DNA from: Mycolicibacterium diernhoferi
GTDB lineage: Bacteria; Actinomycetota; Actinomycetes; Mycobacteriales; Mycobacteriaceae
Length of the DNA stretch: 64,000 bases
Assembly: GCF_019456655.1 (NCBI RefSeq)
Contig: NZ_CP080332.1
Span: forward strand, 5,934,504 to 5,998,503
Reading direction: 5' to 3'
This document shows, in pieces, positions 45,820 through 59,603 of the stretch; position 1 is the stretch's first letter, and each line of letters opens with the position of its first letter. The position numbers and the translations under genes were made by a program. Under the pieces are notes generated by a model. It saw nothing but the letters and a program-made list of their open reading frames with translations, did not search any database and was not told the origin of the DNA.

Positions 45820-47687
45820 CCACGCCCCAGCACCTGTCGGACCGCTACGAACTCGGGGAGATCCTCGGGTTCGGCGGGATGTCCGAGGTCCACATCGCCC
45901 GCGACGTCCGGTTGCACCGCGACGTCGCGGTCAAGGTGCTGCGCGCCGATCTGGCCCGCGACCCGAGCTTCTACCTGCGGTTCCGCCGGGAGGCGCAGAA
46001 CGCGGCGGCGCTGAATCACCCGGCGATCGTGGCCGTGTACGACACCGGCGAGGCCGAGACCCCCAACGGGCCGCTGCCATACATCGTGATGGAGTACGTG
46101 GACGGGGTGACCCTGCGCGACATCGTGCACACCGAGGGTCCGCTGGAGCCCAAGCGCGCGATCGAGATCATCGCCGATGCCTGCCAGGCGCTGAACTTCA
46201 GCCATCAGCACGGCATCATCCACCGCGACGTCAAGCCGGCCAACATCATGATCAGCAAGTCCGGCGCGGTGAAGGTGATGGATTTCGGCATCGCCCGCGC
46301 GTTGGCCGACAGCGGCAACAGCGTCACCCAGACCGCCGCCGTCATCGGCACCGCGCAGTATCTGTCGCCCGAACAGGCCCGCGGCGAATCCGTGGACGCC
46401 CGCTCCGATGTGTACTCGCTGGGCTGCGTGCTCTACGAAATGCTCACCGGCGAGCCACCTTTCATCGGCGACTCACCCGTCGCGGTGGCCTACCAGCATG
46501 TCCGCGAGGACCCGGTGCCGCCGTCGACCCGCAACCCCGCCCTGTCCCCGGAACTGGACGCCGTGGTGCTCAAGGCCCTGGCGAAGAACCCGGAGAACCG
46601 CTACCAGAGCGCCGCCGAGATGCGCACCGATCTGATTCGGGTGCACAGCGGCGAGGCGCCGGAAGCACCCAAGGTGTTCACCGACGCCGAGCGCACCACG
46701 ATGCTGACCGCCACCGGTCCGCACGCCCGCGCGCTGCCCACCGAACACATCCCGGCGGCCGGCTACCCGGCGTCGTCGGGCAACGGATCGATCCGCCGCT
46801 GGCTCATCGCGGTGGCGGTGCTCGCGGTGCTGACCGTGGTGGTGACCATCGCCATCAACACGGTCGGCAACAACCCGCGCGACGTGCAGGTGCCCGACGT
46901 GACGGGACAGACCTCGGCGGACGCCATCGCCGCCCTGCAGAACCGCGGCTTCAAGACCCGCACCCTGCAGAAGCCCGACTCGACGATCCCGCCGGACCAC
47001 GTCATCAGCACCGACCCGGCCGCCGATACCGCGGTCGGCGCCGGCGAGGACATCACCATCAACGTCTCCACCGGCCCGGAGCAGCGCGCCGTGCCCGACG
47101 TGGACGGGCTGTCGCTGGCCGAGGCGACCCGCAAGCTGCTCGACGCCGGGTTCACCCGGGTACAGCCGTCGGAATCGGAATCGACCCCCGAACTCAAGGG
47201 CAAGGTGCTGGGCACCAACCCGCCGTCGAACGCGACCTCGGCGATCACCAATGTCATCACCGTCATCGTCGGCACCGGGCCGGGCAGCGTCGTGGTGCCC
47301 GACTGCACGGGGCAGTCGGTGGAGACCTGCCGGCAGATCCTGGAGGCCTCCGGCTTCCCGAGCGCGGTGCCCGTCGAGGTGGATGACACCGCGCCGGCCG
47401 GTCAGGTCGTCGGGATGAGCCCGACCGTCGGTCAGCCCGCGCCCAAGGACACGGTGGTGCAGATGCGGGTATCGCGCGGCAACCAGTTCGTGATGCCGAA
47501 TCTGACCGGCCAGTTCTGGGTGGACGCCGAGCCGAATCTGCGCGCGCTGGGCTGGACCGGGGTGCTCATCAAGGGTGCCAACGTGGACAACAGCGGTCAG
47601 CGGACCAATGCGGTGGTGAGCCAGAACCCGCCGGCCGGATCGGGCGTGGGGTTCCGGGACTCGATCACCCTGAACTTCGCGTCCTAG
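45816..47687 (+). CDS. pknB: Ser/Thr protein kinase PknB with PASTA domains
   Basis: A 623-residue kinase. The N-terminal kinase domain (~10-275) has [18 protein letters not shown] and activation-loop Thr in [18 protein letters not shown] membrane helix (~330-350) and four extracellular PASTA repeats (from VPDVTGQTS to the C-terminus), which sense muropeptides or lipid II, follow. The GTG start overlaps pknA. Its TAG stop lies in the palindrome CTAG (47684-47687), which also supplies the stop of the convergent trpG gene. Confidence 0.96.
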   Translation: MTTPQHLSDRYELGEILGFGGMSEVHIARDVRLHRDVAVKVLRADLARDPSFYLRFRREAQNAAALNHPAIVAVYDTGEAETPNGPLPYIVMEYVDGVTLRDIVHTEGPLEPKRAIEIIADACQALNFSHQHGIIHRDVKPANIMISKSGAVKVMDFGIARALADSGNSVTQTAAVIGTAQYLSPEQARGESVDARSDVYSLGCVLYEMLTGEPPFIGDSPVAVAYQHVREDPVPPSTRNPALSPELDAVVLKALAKNPENRYQSAAEMRTDLIRVHSGEAPEAPKVFTDAERTTMLTATGPHARALPTEHIPAAGYPASSGNGSIRRWLIAVAVLAVLTVVVTIAINTVGNNPRDVQVPDVTGQTSADAIAALQNRGFKTRTLQKPDSTIPPDHVISTDPAADTAVGAGEDITINVSTGPEQRAVPDVDGLSLAEATRKLLDAGFTRVQPSESESTPELKGKVLGTNPPSNATSAITNVITVIVGTGPGSVVVPDCTGQSVETCRQILEASGFPSAVPVEVDDTAPAGQVVGMSPTVGQPAPKDTVVQMRVSRGNQFVMPNLTGQFWVDAEPNLRALGWTGVLIKGANVDNSGQRTNAVVSQNPPAGSGVGFRDSITLNFAS

Positions 47688-48343
47688 GCGCGAGCGGTGG
47701 CCGCCTGGACCGTGTCGGCGACTTCCTGCTCCAGCTTGCGGACCAGGCCCTCGTCCGGGGCGGCGCCGCAGTAGCCGAGCCAGTTGGCCAGCATGCGGTG
47801 CCCGCCCTGGGTGAGGATCGACTCGGGGTGGAACTGCACGCCGTGGATCGGCAGTTCGGTGTGCCGCACCGCCATGATGACGCCGCTGTCGGTGTGCCCG
47901 GTGGCCTCCAGGACATCGGGCAAGGTCTCCGGCAGGATGGTCAGCGAGTGGTACCGGGTGGCCGTGAACGGGTCCGGAAGTCCGTGCAGCACACCGGCAT
48001 CGGTGTGGTGCACGATGCTGGTCTTGCCGTGCAGCAGCTCCGGGGCACGGTCCACGGTGCCGCCGAAGGCGACGCCGATGGCCTGGTGGCCGAGGCAGAC
48101 GCCGAGCAGCGGGGTGCGGGTCTTCGCGCAGGCCTTCACCAGGTCGATGGTGGCACCGGCGCGTTCCGGGGTACCGGGGCCGGGGGAGAGCAGGATGCCG
48201 TCGAACTCGGCGGACACCGCGTCCCGGTCGGCCAGCCGCGGATCGTCGTTGCGCCACACCTGGGCGTTCACCCCGAGCTGGCCGAGGTACTGCACCAGGT
48301 TGAACACGAAGCTGTCGTAGTTGTCGACGACCAAAACCTGCAT
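47684..48343 (-). CDS. trpG: Aminodeoxychorismate/anthranilate synthase component II (glutamine amidotransferase)
   Basis: A 219-residue class I glutamine amidotransferase with the catalytic triad Cys in LGVCLGHQA and His-x-Glu in VQFHPESIL. The start is [20 protein letters not shown], as in the TrpG/PabA family. It produces ammonia for chorismate amination; its synthase partner is not in this window. The location next to pknB equals trpG (Rv0013) in M. tuberculosis. Confidence 0.93.
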   Translation of the reverse strand: MQVLVVDNYDSFVFNLVQYLGQLGVNAQVWRNDDPRLADRDAVSAEFDGILLSPGPGTPERAGATIDLVKACAKTRTPLLGVCLGHQAIGVAFGGTVDRAPELLHGKTSIVHHTDAGVLHGLPDPFTATRYHSLTILPETLPDVLEATGHTDSGVIMAVRHTELPIHGVQFHPESILTQGGHRMLANWLGYCGAAPDEGLVRKLEQEVADTVQAATARA

Positions 48344-48373
48344 GCGATCAGGCTACTGGTCCAGGCGAGGGCA

Positions 48374-49156
48374 TCAGTACCCGAGCGGACCTGCCGGTTT
48401 GGCGTAGCGCAGCCGCACCGGTGCGGTGTGGCCGACCAACTCCACCTGATCACGCGCCTGCTCGGTGTACCCGAGCTGGAAACGCAGCACGTACTGCTTG
48501 TACAGCGTCACCAGCGGCGCCGCCGCCAGCGCGGCCTGCATGGCCCGGACGTCCCCGACGGCGGTGATGACGTAGGGCGGGCTGTAGGTGCGGCCGTTGA
48601 GCAGCAGGGTGTTTCCCACACACAACGGCGCCGACGTGGCGATGATGCGCTGGTCCTGCATCTGGATGCCCTCGGCCCCGGCGCTCCACAGGGCGTTGAG
48701 CACCGCCGAGATGTCCTGCTGGTGGACCACCAGGTCGTCGGGGGAAGCGTCGATGGGGTAGCGGCCGTCGGCGTCACGCTGGGCGTCGTCGAGGGTGACG
48801 ACCAGGCCGGGGCCCCGCATCGGGTCCAGGCCGGCCTGCGCGGCGAGCGTGTCGCTGCGGCGGGTGATGGCCGCCAGGGCGGCGGCCGCGCCGGGGGACC
48901 CGCCGTGGTGGTGGTCCAGGGTGGAGACCAGTTCGTCGCGCCGGGTGGTGAGCCGGTCCACGCCGGCGCTGGCCTCGCGGACCAGGTCGACCAGACGGGG
49001 GGAGTCGCTGCGCCGGATCTCGTCGCCACCGGAGACGCCGTGCGTGGTGGACAGCAGCAGCCCGGCGAAGACGCACACGATGGGGACGCCGATACGCCAC
49101 AGGGACCGTCGTCGCTGTGCCGCTGCGTTAGGCTCTTCTCGGCCGTTCTCCACCAT
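48374..49156 (-). CDS. DUF881 membrane-anchored protein (Rv0012-like)
   Basis: A 260-residue protein with an N-terminal membrane helix (~20-42) followed by a coiled-coil region and a DUF881 domain ([42 protein letters not shown]). The family is widespread next to crgA in actinobacteria and may assist division. The ATG at 49156 is preferred to TTG at 49165; both are possible. It is divergent from crgA across 18 bases. Confidence 0.88.
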   Translation of the reverse strand: MVENGREEPNAAAQRRRSLWRIGVPIVCVFAGLLLSTTHGVSGGDEIRRSDSPRLVDLVREASAGVDRLTTRRDELVSTLDHHHGGSPGAAAALAAITRRSDTLAAQAGLDPMRGPGLVVTLDDAQRDADGRYPIDASPDDLVVHQQDISAVLNALWSAGAEGIQMQDQRIIATSAPLCVGNTLLLNGRTYSPPYVITAVGDVRAMQAALAAAPLVTLYKQYVLRFQLGYTEQARDQVELVGHTAPVRLRYAKPAGPLGY

Positions 49157-49174
49157 CGTGATCAAAGGTTATCC

Positions 49175-49456
49175 ATGCCCAAGTCCAAAGTCCGCAAGAA
49201 GAACGACTTCACCATCAATCCGGTGAGCCGGACCCCGGTCAAGGTCAAGGCCGGGCCGTCCAGCGTGTGGTTCGTGGTGCTGTTCGTGGGCCTGATGTTG
49301 GTGGGCTTGCTGTGGCTGCTGGTGTTCCAGCTCGGCGCGACCGGGTTGGACGCGCCCACCTGGCTGGAATGGATGGCCGATCTGGGCCCGTGGAACTACG
49401 CGATCGCGTTTGCCTTCATGATCACCGGGTTGTTGCTCACCATGCGGTGGCGCTGA
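49175..49456 (+). CDS. crgA: Cell-division protein CrgA
   Basis: A 93-residue two-helix membrane protein with a basic cytoplasmic start ([12 protein letters not shown]), helices at about 30-50 and 70-90, and TMRWR at the C-terminus. CrgA recruits FtsI and other divisome proteins in mycobacteria. A longer in-frame reading upstream is not coding. Confidence 0.95.
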   Translation: MPKSKVRKKNDFTINPVSRTPVKVKAGPSSVWFVVLFVGLMLVGLLWLLVFQLGATGLDAPTWLEWMADLGPWNYAIAFAFMITGLLLTMRWR

Positions 49457-49554
49457 CCGCTCGCGCCGTCTGATTTGAATTCAAAGCGACATCGTGCGGT
49501 ACCGATCCGGCAACCTGGTTGTAACCCAATCACACCGTTGTTATTCATCCCCAT

Positions 49555-49563
49555 TGTGGATAG
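49555..49563 (-). promoter_or_regulatory. DnaA-box-like sequence (CTATCCACA)
   Basis: TGTGGATAG on the plus strand, i.e. CTATCCACA on the minus strand, one base from the standard DnaA box. It is paired with a perfect box 4 bases further on. Confidence 0.5.
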
Positions 49564-49567
49564 CGCT

Positions 49568-49576
49568 TGTGGATAA
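49568..49576 (-). promoter_or_regulatory. DnaA-box sequence (TTATCCACA)
   Basis: TGTGGATAA is the exact complement of TTATCCACA. Two boxes in the same orientation with 13-base centre spacing lie between crgA and the PH-domain gene, 14 kb from oriC. Confidence 0.55.
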
Positions 49577-49611
49577 CTCCGAAACCCCCGGTGAGACGGG
49601 GTACTGGGCCG

Positions 49612-50025
49612 ATGCAGCAAACTAGTTGGTCGCCGAAGAGCAGCGCCATAATCTGGATCGGAATCGCCGGTCTGGTGATGGCCGTGGGGGCTGTGACCGT
49701 GGTCACAGACGTACCCGGACGTGTTCTCGGATTGGTTGCCGCGGTGGGATTGCTGGCGTTTGCAACAATGTCGTGGCGCGCACGTCCAAAGCTGGCAATC
49801 ACCGACCGGGGCGTCGAAGTGCGCAGCTGGCTGCGCACCCGGGTCCTGACCCGCGCCGACATCACGCTCATCCGGATCACCGAATTCCGCCGGCTGGCCC
49901 GCACGGTGCGGCTGCTGGAGATCGACACCGTCGACGACCGGCTCTACGTCTTCACCCGCTGGGACCTGGGCACCGACCCGCTGCGCGTGCTGGACGCGCT
50001 CTCCGACGCCGGTTACGCCCGCTAG
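49612..50025 (+). CDS. PH-domain (DUF2581-like) membrane protein, Rv0010c-like
   Basis: A 137-residue protein with two membrane helices (residues ~10-30 and ~35-52) and a C-terminal bacterial PH-like domain (WRARPKLAITDRGVEVR, RWDLGTDPLRVLDAL). It is recognised as the homologue of Rv0010c, which has the same neighbours. The role is unknown. The start is the ATG at 49612 (MQQTSW). DnaA-box-like sequences lie in its promoter region. Confidence 0.85.
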   Translation: MQQTSWSPKSSAIIWIGIAGLVMAVGAVTVVTDVPGRVLGLVAAVGLLAFATMSWRARPKLAITDRGVEVRSWLRTRVLTRADITLIRITEFRRLARTVRLLEIDTVDDRLYVFTRWDLGTDPLRVLDALSDAGYAR

Positions 50026-50082
50026 CGCCTGAGCCGAGCGTGCGTGTCTGTTCCCTGACACGCCGTCCTGGTCCAAACAAAA

Positions 50083-50114
50083 CGCACGTTCACCGGGTAA
50101 CCGGCGAACGTGCG
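50083..50114. terminator. Bidirectional stem-loop between the PH-domain gene and ppiA
   Basis: CGCACGTTCACCGG (50083-50096) pairs with CCGGCGAACGTGCG (50101-50114), with one mismatch and loop GTAA, between the ends of two convergent genes. Confidence 0.65.
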
Positions 50115-50139
50115 CTTCAGGTGGTTCAGGTGGTTCGGG

Positions 50140-50667
50140 TCAGGAGATGGTGATGCTCTCGATCACGACAGGCTCGACGGGCCGGTCACTGCGATCGACG
50201 GCCGTGGTGGCGATGGCGTCGACGACCTTCTGCGACTCCGGGTCGACGACCTCACCGAAGATGGTGTGCCGACGGTTGAGGTGCGGCGTCGGGCCGACGG
50301 TGATGAAGAACTGCGAGCCGTTGGTGCCCGGCCCGGCGTTGGCCATGGCCAGCAGGTAGGGCTTGTCGAACTGCAGTTCCGGGTGGAACTCGTCGGCGAA
50401 CTGGTAGCCCGGCCCACCACGACCGGTACCGGTCGGGTCGCCACCCTGGATCATGAAGCCCTCGATGACGCGGTGGAAGACCGCGCCGTCGTAGAACGGT
50501 CCGGTGGTGCCGCCCGAGGCGTTCTCGGTGGTGTAGTCCTTGGTGCCGGTGGCCAGGCCGGTGAAATTCGCAACGGTCTTGGGAGCATGGTTGCCGAACA
50601 GGGCGATCTTGATGTCGCCACGGTTGGTGTGCAGCGTCGCGGTCGCTGTCTGAATGGGGCTCGTCAC
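50140..50667 (-). CDS. ppiA: Cyclophilin-type peptidyl-prolyl isomerase PpiA
   Basis: A 175-residue cyclophilin with the active-site blocks FHRVIEGFMIQGGDPTG, GPGTNGSQFFIT and HLNRRHTIFGEV, matching PpiA of M. tuberculosis closely. It catalyses proline cis-trans isomerisation in the cytoplasm. GTG 50667 is the start; the sequence further upstream in frame overlaps the divergent cwsA gene region and is not conserved. Confidence 0.95.
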   Translation of the reverse strand: MTSPIQTATATLHTNRGDIKIALFGNHAPKTVANFTGLATGTKDYTTENASGGTTGPFYDGAVFHRVIEGFMIQGGDPTGTGRGGPGYQFADEFHPELQFDKPYLLAMANAGPGTNGSQFFITVGPTPHLNRRHTIFGEVVDPESQKVVDAIATTAVDRSDRPVEPVVIESITIS

Positions 50668-50764
50668 GCAATTCAGTCTGCCACCCCATCCGACGGGCCC
50701 GTCTGCCGCCCCGTTTAGTGGCAGGCTGTGGGGAGATCCCGCACGCCCCGCAGAGAGGTGGCCC

Positions 50765-51094
50765 ATGAGCACCGACACCGATGCCAGATTGACCCCGGCA
50801 CAACGCGTCAGCCGTGGCCTGAAGTACTCCGTGGTGGGCCCGGTGGAAGTCACCAGGGGCACGCTCGCGCTGGGGCTGAACACCGCGGCGACGTCGGCGG
50901 CCTGGCTGGGCCGCCAGATCAGGGAAGCGCAACCACAATCGGAACCGGTGAGCCGTCGGCGGCCGCTGCGCTATGTGTTGATCGGCGCCGGGGTGCTCGC
51001 CGTCGGTGCGGTGGTGTTCTCCATTGTGCGGCGCTCGATGCGCCCCGAACCTTCCGCGCTGCCACCGAGTGTGGAGATCACCCCCAAACCCTGA
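50765..51094 (+). CDS. cwsA: Cell wall synthesis protein CwsA
   Basis: This 109-residue protein has a cytoplasmic N-terminal part (TPAQRVSRGLKYSVVGPVEV) and a single membrane helix near the C-terminus (~75-97), as in the mycobacterial CwsA (Rv0008c) that interacts with Wag31 and CrgA at poles and septa. GAGAGG lies 6-12 bases before the ATG. It is divergent from ppiA. Confidence 0.85.
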   Translation: MSTDTDARLTPAQRVSRGLKYSVVGPVEVTRGTLALGLNTAATSAAWLGRQIREAQPQSEPVSRRRPLRYVLIGAGVLAVGAVVFSIVRRSMRPEPSALPPSVEITPKP

Positions 51095-51109
51095 CGCTGA
51101 CCGGTCCGG

Positions 51110-52996
51110 CTATTCGGAGCTGTCCGCGCCGCCGGCCTCGGATCGCTCGTTGGACTGCGCCGTGCCCGTGCTCGGCGTGCGGCCGGCAGGTTCCTTGTTC
51201 GCCGACGTTGCCTTGTCCGACGACGACGTTCGGTCGTCGGTCACGTCGTCACCGTCCTCAGCGCTCGACCCGAGTGCGGCCCTTCGATCGGCCGCGGTGC
51301 TGCGGGACGGCTCCTCGTCCTCATCGTCGGCCGCCAGACCGGTCTGTCGCGGGTCTGGGTCCCGCGGTTCGACGTCAGCCTCGTCGGCCACCTCCGCCCG
51401 CACGGGCTCGGGTGTTTCATCGCGCCCGGGAACAACGGGGGCAGCACCGTCGGCGTCGGCAGCGTCTGCCGGACGCACCGTCCGAACGACCCGCTGTTCG
51501 GCGGGGGCTAGGTCGCCGCCGAGGGCCAGGGCGGTGTTCTTCGCCGCGCGCCCCGCGACCGGTTCGTCGGTATCCCCACCGGGCGTCCGCGACGAGTTCG
51601 GGTGCACCACCTGCCGGACCGTGGTCACCGCCTTCTTGGTCGCGGTGGCGATGCCCTTGACCACCGACTCCACCGCCGCCGCACCGCTGCGAATCAGGTT
51701 GCAGGCGACCTGAACAACCGCCCGGATGACCGCCCCGGTGAACTTCGCGACGTCGACGGCAGCGGTGGCCAGACCGGTGATCACGGTCCGGGTGGCCGCG
51801 CCCAACCAGTGGACGGCCGCGGCGATCGCTTGGATGAGCGGATGACTCGGCCCGGCGGGCGTCGGATCGATGGGGTCGGTCGGATCGGTGGGGTCGACCG
51901 AGTTCAGGTAATCGACGATGACCTGGACGACCTGCTTTGCGGTCCCGTCGGAGTAGTACACGCCGAAGTTGTCCTGCAGGTTGGGACTACCCGAGTTGGT
52001 GTCCTGCAGCGTGTAGATGAACATCGGGCCGGTGCCGGCCATCTGGGACCACGTATTCAGGAAATCCCGGATGAACTCCGCCTGCTGCTGCGCGGTGTAC
52101 TGCCCCGTGGTGGGCTGCCCGTACTCGGTGGCCCACACCTTGAGGTCGGCATCGCCGTTGGCGGCCATGATCTGCATGATCTGTTGCAGTTGCTCCAGTG
52201 GCGAGCCGGCGACACCCGCACCCGCAGAGAACTCCACCGAGTACTGATAGGGGTGGAAGGACAACGCGTCGAAGTAGCCCTTGGCGCCCGCGTCGTACAT
52301 CCCCTGGACGAAATCGTCGGGATTCATGGTGATGTGGCCCAGGGTCGCGCCGGCGCCGACCACGCCGCCGACCACCGTGATGGTCGGATCGACCTGTTTC
52401 ATCAGCGGGTACGCCGCCTGCAGCAATCTTGTGTACGCGGCCGGGTCCACCGGGTCGAGGGAATTGATCGCGTTGGGTTCATTCCATATCTCGTATGCGG
52501 ATATCTTTCCCGCATACCGGGTGGCGACCTTTTCCGCGAAGCCACCGAACACAGCGGGATCGGGCATTCCCGCCATGATGGGAATGCCCGCCCAGCCCGG
52601 GGTCTGGTTGATCACGCCGAGAATTCCCATGCCCCGGCTGTTCGCGGCCTCGACGATGTAGTCGACGTAGTCCCAGTTGTACTCTCCCTGGCGCTCTTCG
52701 ATGGTCACCCAGGGAATGAGGATGCGTACATTCTGCACACCGAGTGACTGCATCTTGTCGAGTTGCTGGGCGATCTCGGCCTGCGACATCCCGGTGTTGG
52801 TGAGATCCGAATCGGCGAAACCCAATGTGGTCGACGATTGGTCGATGGCCGCGGTCAGTACGACGCGGGAGGCTTCAAGGTGCGCAACGGATTCCGATCT
52901 CGTTCCCACCATGGTGCATAACAATGCGGAAACCACGGCAACGATGCTCACCCTGGACACAATGCGCGAGCGCCAACGATTGTGCTGTGCGTCCAT
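51110..52996 (-). CDS. Secreted glycoside hydrolase (GH39/GH5-like) with low-complexity C-terminus
   Basis: A 628-residue protein. It has a signal peptide (~10-45) and a TIM-barrel (~60-370) with IPWVTIEERQGEYNWDYVDY, acid/base Glu in YEIWNEPNAINS, FHPYQYS and nucleophile Glu in VWATEYGQP. After a DPTDPTDPIDPTP linker, a ~230-residue Ala/Val then Asp/Ser/Arg-rich tail without a recognised domain follows. The barrel resembles PslG-type endo-glycosidases, so it may hydrolyse a surface polysaccharide. The GC content at its 5' end is lower than in the neighbouring genes. Confidence 0.8.
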   Translation of the reverse strand: MDAQHNRWRSRIVSRVSIVAVVSALLCTMVGTRSESVAHLEASRVVLTAAIDQSSTTLGFADSDLTNTGMSQAEIAQQLDKMQSLGVQNVRILIPWVTIEERQGEYNWDYVDYIVEAANSRGMGILGVINQTPGWAGIPIMAGMPDPAVFGGFAEKVATRYAGKISAYEIWNEPNAINSLDPVDPAAYTRLLQAAYPLMKQVDPTITVVGGVVGAGATLGHITMNPDDFVQGMYDAGAKGYFDALSFHPYQYSVEFSAGAGVAGSPLEQLQQIMQIMAANGDADLKVWATEYGQPTTGQYTAQQQAEFIRDFLNTWSQMAGTGPMFIYTLQDTNSGSPNLQDNFGVYYSDGTAKQVVQVIVDYLNSVDPTDPTDPIDPTPAGPSHPLIQAIAAAVHWLGAATRTVITGLATAAVDVAKFTGAVIRAVVQVACNLIRSGAAAVESVVKGIATATKKAVTTVRQVVHPNSSRTPGGDTDEPVAGRAAKNTALALGGDLAPAEQRVVRTVRPADAADADGAAPVVPGRDETPEPVRAEVADEADVEPRDPDPRQTGLAADDEDEEPSRSTAADRRAALGSSAEDGDDVTDDRTSSSDKATSANKEPAGRTPSTGTAQSNERSEAGGADSSE

Positions 52997-53577
52997 GCCA
53001 GACCTCGCATTGTTCGGAGTTTGCCGAGATGGCCTACCGTGCACGACGCACAGTAATCCATCGCGCATTCATGGCAAAGTCTGACCGCACTGTTTCTCGT
53101 GGAATTTCACCCGCGTCGGCAATGGGTTCCGATTTCGAAAGAACAAGCTGTGCCGTCAATTTCGGTGGGGAGGGCAGCTTGGGGCGCACGGCCGGCCGAA
53201 CAAGGCGCACCGTCGTCGAGCTTTCGGTGATGACGGTTTGGCGGGACGGGTGGTGGCGCGCTTCCGGGCTCCTGGATTCGGGACCGGCTGTTTCCGGCCT
53301 GCGACCGGCCGTCGCGCCAAACCGACCGGGGGACTACCCGACGGACGTGGCCCGCCGCCTCAGCGTGCCGCCCAGGGCGCTGCAGCGGCACCTGGGGCCG
53401 AGGACGAGGCCGCGTGCCGGCCACTGGCGCTCCTGGCTGGACACAGCCGCCAGGTGGACGCAGCCCCAGCCTGAACCAGAGGGGAGTCTTCCGCCCGCTC
53501 GGGCCGACGGACGCAGTGCTGCCGTCGACGGCAGCCACGCGAAAAAGGGAGACCGCTACGGGCCGTTGTGATGATTG
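52997..53577. other. Intergenic stretch with no supported gene
   Basis: Between the glycoside hydrolase start and tRNA-Ala I find no convincing coding region: the longer open frames overlap on both strands and show no family pattern. One plus-strand stretch (about 53340-53410) resembles a short helix-turn-helix (DVARRLSVPPRALQRHL) but lacks a supported start. An 18-base palindrome lies at 53518-53535. Confidence 0.5.
53518..53535 (-). terminator. Palindromic stem downstream of tRNA-Ala
   Basis: GCTGCCGTCGACGGCAGC is a perfect 18-base palindrome 43 bases after the tRNA-Ala 3' end. On the minus strand a CTTTTT run precedes it rather than following it, so a terminator role is only suggested. 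Confidence 0.4.
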
Positions 53578-53650
53578 TGGAGCCTAGGAGATTCGAACTC
53601 CTGACATCTGCCTTGCAAAGGCAGCGCTCTACCAACTGAGCTAAGGCCCC
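53578..53650 (-). tRNA. tRNA-Ala (anticodon TGC)
   Basis: Acceptor GGGGCCT pairs with AGGCTCC. The D-arm is GCTCAGTTGGTAGAGC; the anticodon loop TTTGCAA has anticodon TGC between CTGCC/GGCAG; the T-arm is AGGAGTTCGAATCTCCT. No encoded CCA. Confidence 0.96.
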
Positions 53651-53656
53651 TCGGGG

Positions 53657-53770
53657 TTATGCGGGCCGATCTTCGGTGGTGTGCCAGACCTCCACACCGT
53701 GGCGGGATCGGTAGACGATCACCGCTACGGCTGCCATCCCTGTGACCACCGCCACCGACACCAACTTCAT
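53657..53770 (-). CDS. 37-residue membrane-associated small protein between two tRNAs (DLW-39-like)
   Basis: An ATG at 53770 preceded by GGAAGGG opens a 37-codon frame ending TAA at 53657: MKLVSVAVVTGMAAVAVIVY, then Arg/His-rich and a polar tail (VEVWHTTEDRPA). One N-terminal hydrophobic helix and a Trp-containing C-terminus fit the actinobacterial DLW-39 family of tiny proteins, which are encoded beside the tRNA-Ile/Ala pair and DUF3566. It sits 16 bases after tRNA-Ile and 6 before tRNA-Ala. Confidence 0.7.
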   Translation of the reverse strand: MKLVSVAVVTGMAAVAVIVYRSRHGVEVWHTTEDRPA

Positions 53771-53786
53771 GGTGCATACCCTTCCG

Positions 53787-53860
53787 TGGGCCTAGGAGGA
53801 CTCGAACCTCCGACCTCTTCGTTATCAGCGAAGCGCTCTAACCACCTGAGCTATAGGCCC
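53787..53860 (-). tRNA. tRNA-Ile (anticodon GAT)
   Basis: Acceptor GGGCCTA pairs with TAGGCCC. The D-arm is GCTCAGGTGGTTAGAGC, the anticodon loop CTGATAA (GAT) between CTTCG/CGAAG, and the T-arm GGAGGTTCGAGTCCTCC. It is followed on the same strand by tRNA-Ala, the usual ileT-alaT pair behind gyrA. Confidence 0.96.
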
Positions 53861-53938
53861 GTTCAACCGCCTGATTCTCTCAGACCGGCCGAGCGACGAG
53901 ATTACCGTAACCCCGCCCGATCACCCAAACCGCGAGGA

Positions 53939-54784
53939 TCAGTCCCGGTCGGCGAGGGTCACTTCGACGCCGCCGACCAGATCGGTGGTGAGGTTGTAGA
54001 TGAACGCACCGGCCGTCGCCATCGCCGTCAACAGCACGATGTTGAGCAATCCGATCAGCGTGGCGCCACCGAAAATCGTTCCGCTGGAGATGAGTTCGCC
54101 ACCGGTACCACTGTCGCTGGTGAGCAGGTCACCCACGTTGCTGTTCAGCTTGGTCCAGACGCCCATGCCGCCGAGCACCAGGTACAGGAACGCGACCGCG
54201 ATCATCCAGACGAAGAACATCACACCGGAGAGCACCAGCGAGACCTTCAGCGTGCTCCACGGATCTATGCGGCGGATCTGCATACTGGCCCGCACCGGAC
54301 CGTGGGATTTCTTGGCCACCTGCACGCGGGACGCCGGCCGGGTCTCGGCCGGAGCCGGATTGCCGGACGGGCGCGGCGGGCGGGACGTGGGCGCGGACAG
54401 GTCGGGCAGCTCGCTGGCGTAGTTCTCCGGACGCTGGCCCTCGGTCCGCTCTGCCGTCCGGGTCGGCACGACCTCGGTATCGCGGTTGGCCGGACCAGCG
54501 TCACGGGTTCCGGCGCCCGGTCCGCCGGCGATGAACTGCCCGATCCGGGCGTCCGGGCCGGGGGAGCGGGCCGGCGGCCGCGCAGCGTCGGCGGGCCGGG
54601 GCCCGTTCGCCTGCTCGGGCGGGCGAGGACCGTTCGCATGCTCCGCGGGCCGGGGCCCGTTCGCCTGCTCCGCGGGCCGTGGGGCACCCGCGCGGGCGGC
54701 CGGACCGCGCTGCCACGGCGGCACATCGCTGGACTCGGCCGAGCGCCCCGACGGCGGGGCTCCGGGCTCGTTCGGTGAGGTCAC
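53939..54784 (-). CDS. DUF3566 transmembrane protein (Rv0007-like)
   Basis: A 281-residue protein. The N-terminal ~160 residues are a Pro/Ala/Gly-rich disordered region with repeated NGPRPAEH units; the C-terminal DUF3566 domain ([21 protein letters not shown], to the final membrane helix [21 protein letters not shown]) has two helices. It is located directly after gyrA as in all mycobacteria. The function is unknown. Confidence 0.9.
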   Translation of the reverse strand: MTSPNEPGAPPSGRSAESSDVPPWQRGPAARAGAPRPAEQANGPRPAEHANGPRPPEQANGPRPADAARPPARSPGPDARIGQFIAGGPGAGTRDAGPANRDTEVVPTRTAERTEGQRPENYASELPDLSAPTSRPPRPSGNPAPAETRPASRVQVAKKSHGPVRASMQIRRIDPWSTLKVSLVLSGVMFFVWMIAVAFLYLVLGGMGVWTKLNSNVGDLLTSDSGTGGELISSGTIFGGATLIGLLNIVLLTAMATAGAFIYNLTTDLVGGVEVTLADRD

Positions 54785-54804
54785 CTAGCGGCTCCTTGTC
54801 TGGG

Positions 54805-57351
<2,547 letters not shown>

Positions 57352-57370
57352 CTGATCTCAGTCCTATGAA

Positions 57371-59419
<2,049 letters not shown>

Positions 59420-59603
59420 TCACAAGACCGCCTGCAAAGCTCCCTCCAGTCTACCGTTAGACACCGTCAGGACTTACCCTGTGGCGGCGTTTCCCGCTAT
59501 CTAACTGCGCCGTGCGCGGAATTTCCGACCCCCCCGAGCGTCGGGACGGCCCAACAACCGCTTTCACCGCGTCTAAGCGATCTCAGCGCAGCGCCCCAGT
59601 GAC

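Noticed and set aside
52825..53571. Plus-strand frame of 248 codons and an opposing frame at 53107-53538
   Set aside because: No signal of a protein family beyond a short helix-turn-helix-like patch, no convincing ribosome site, and both strands are equally open.
53578..53860. tRNA pair as integration site of a mobile element
   Set aside because: No integrase, no second copy of a tRNA 3' end as attachment repeat and no phage genes nearby.
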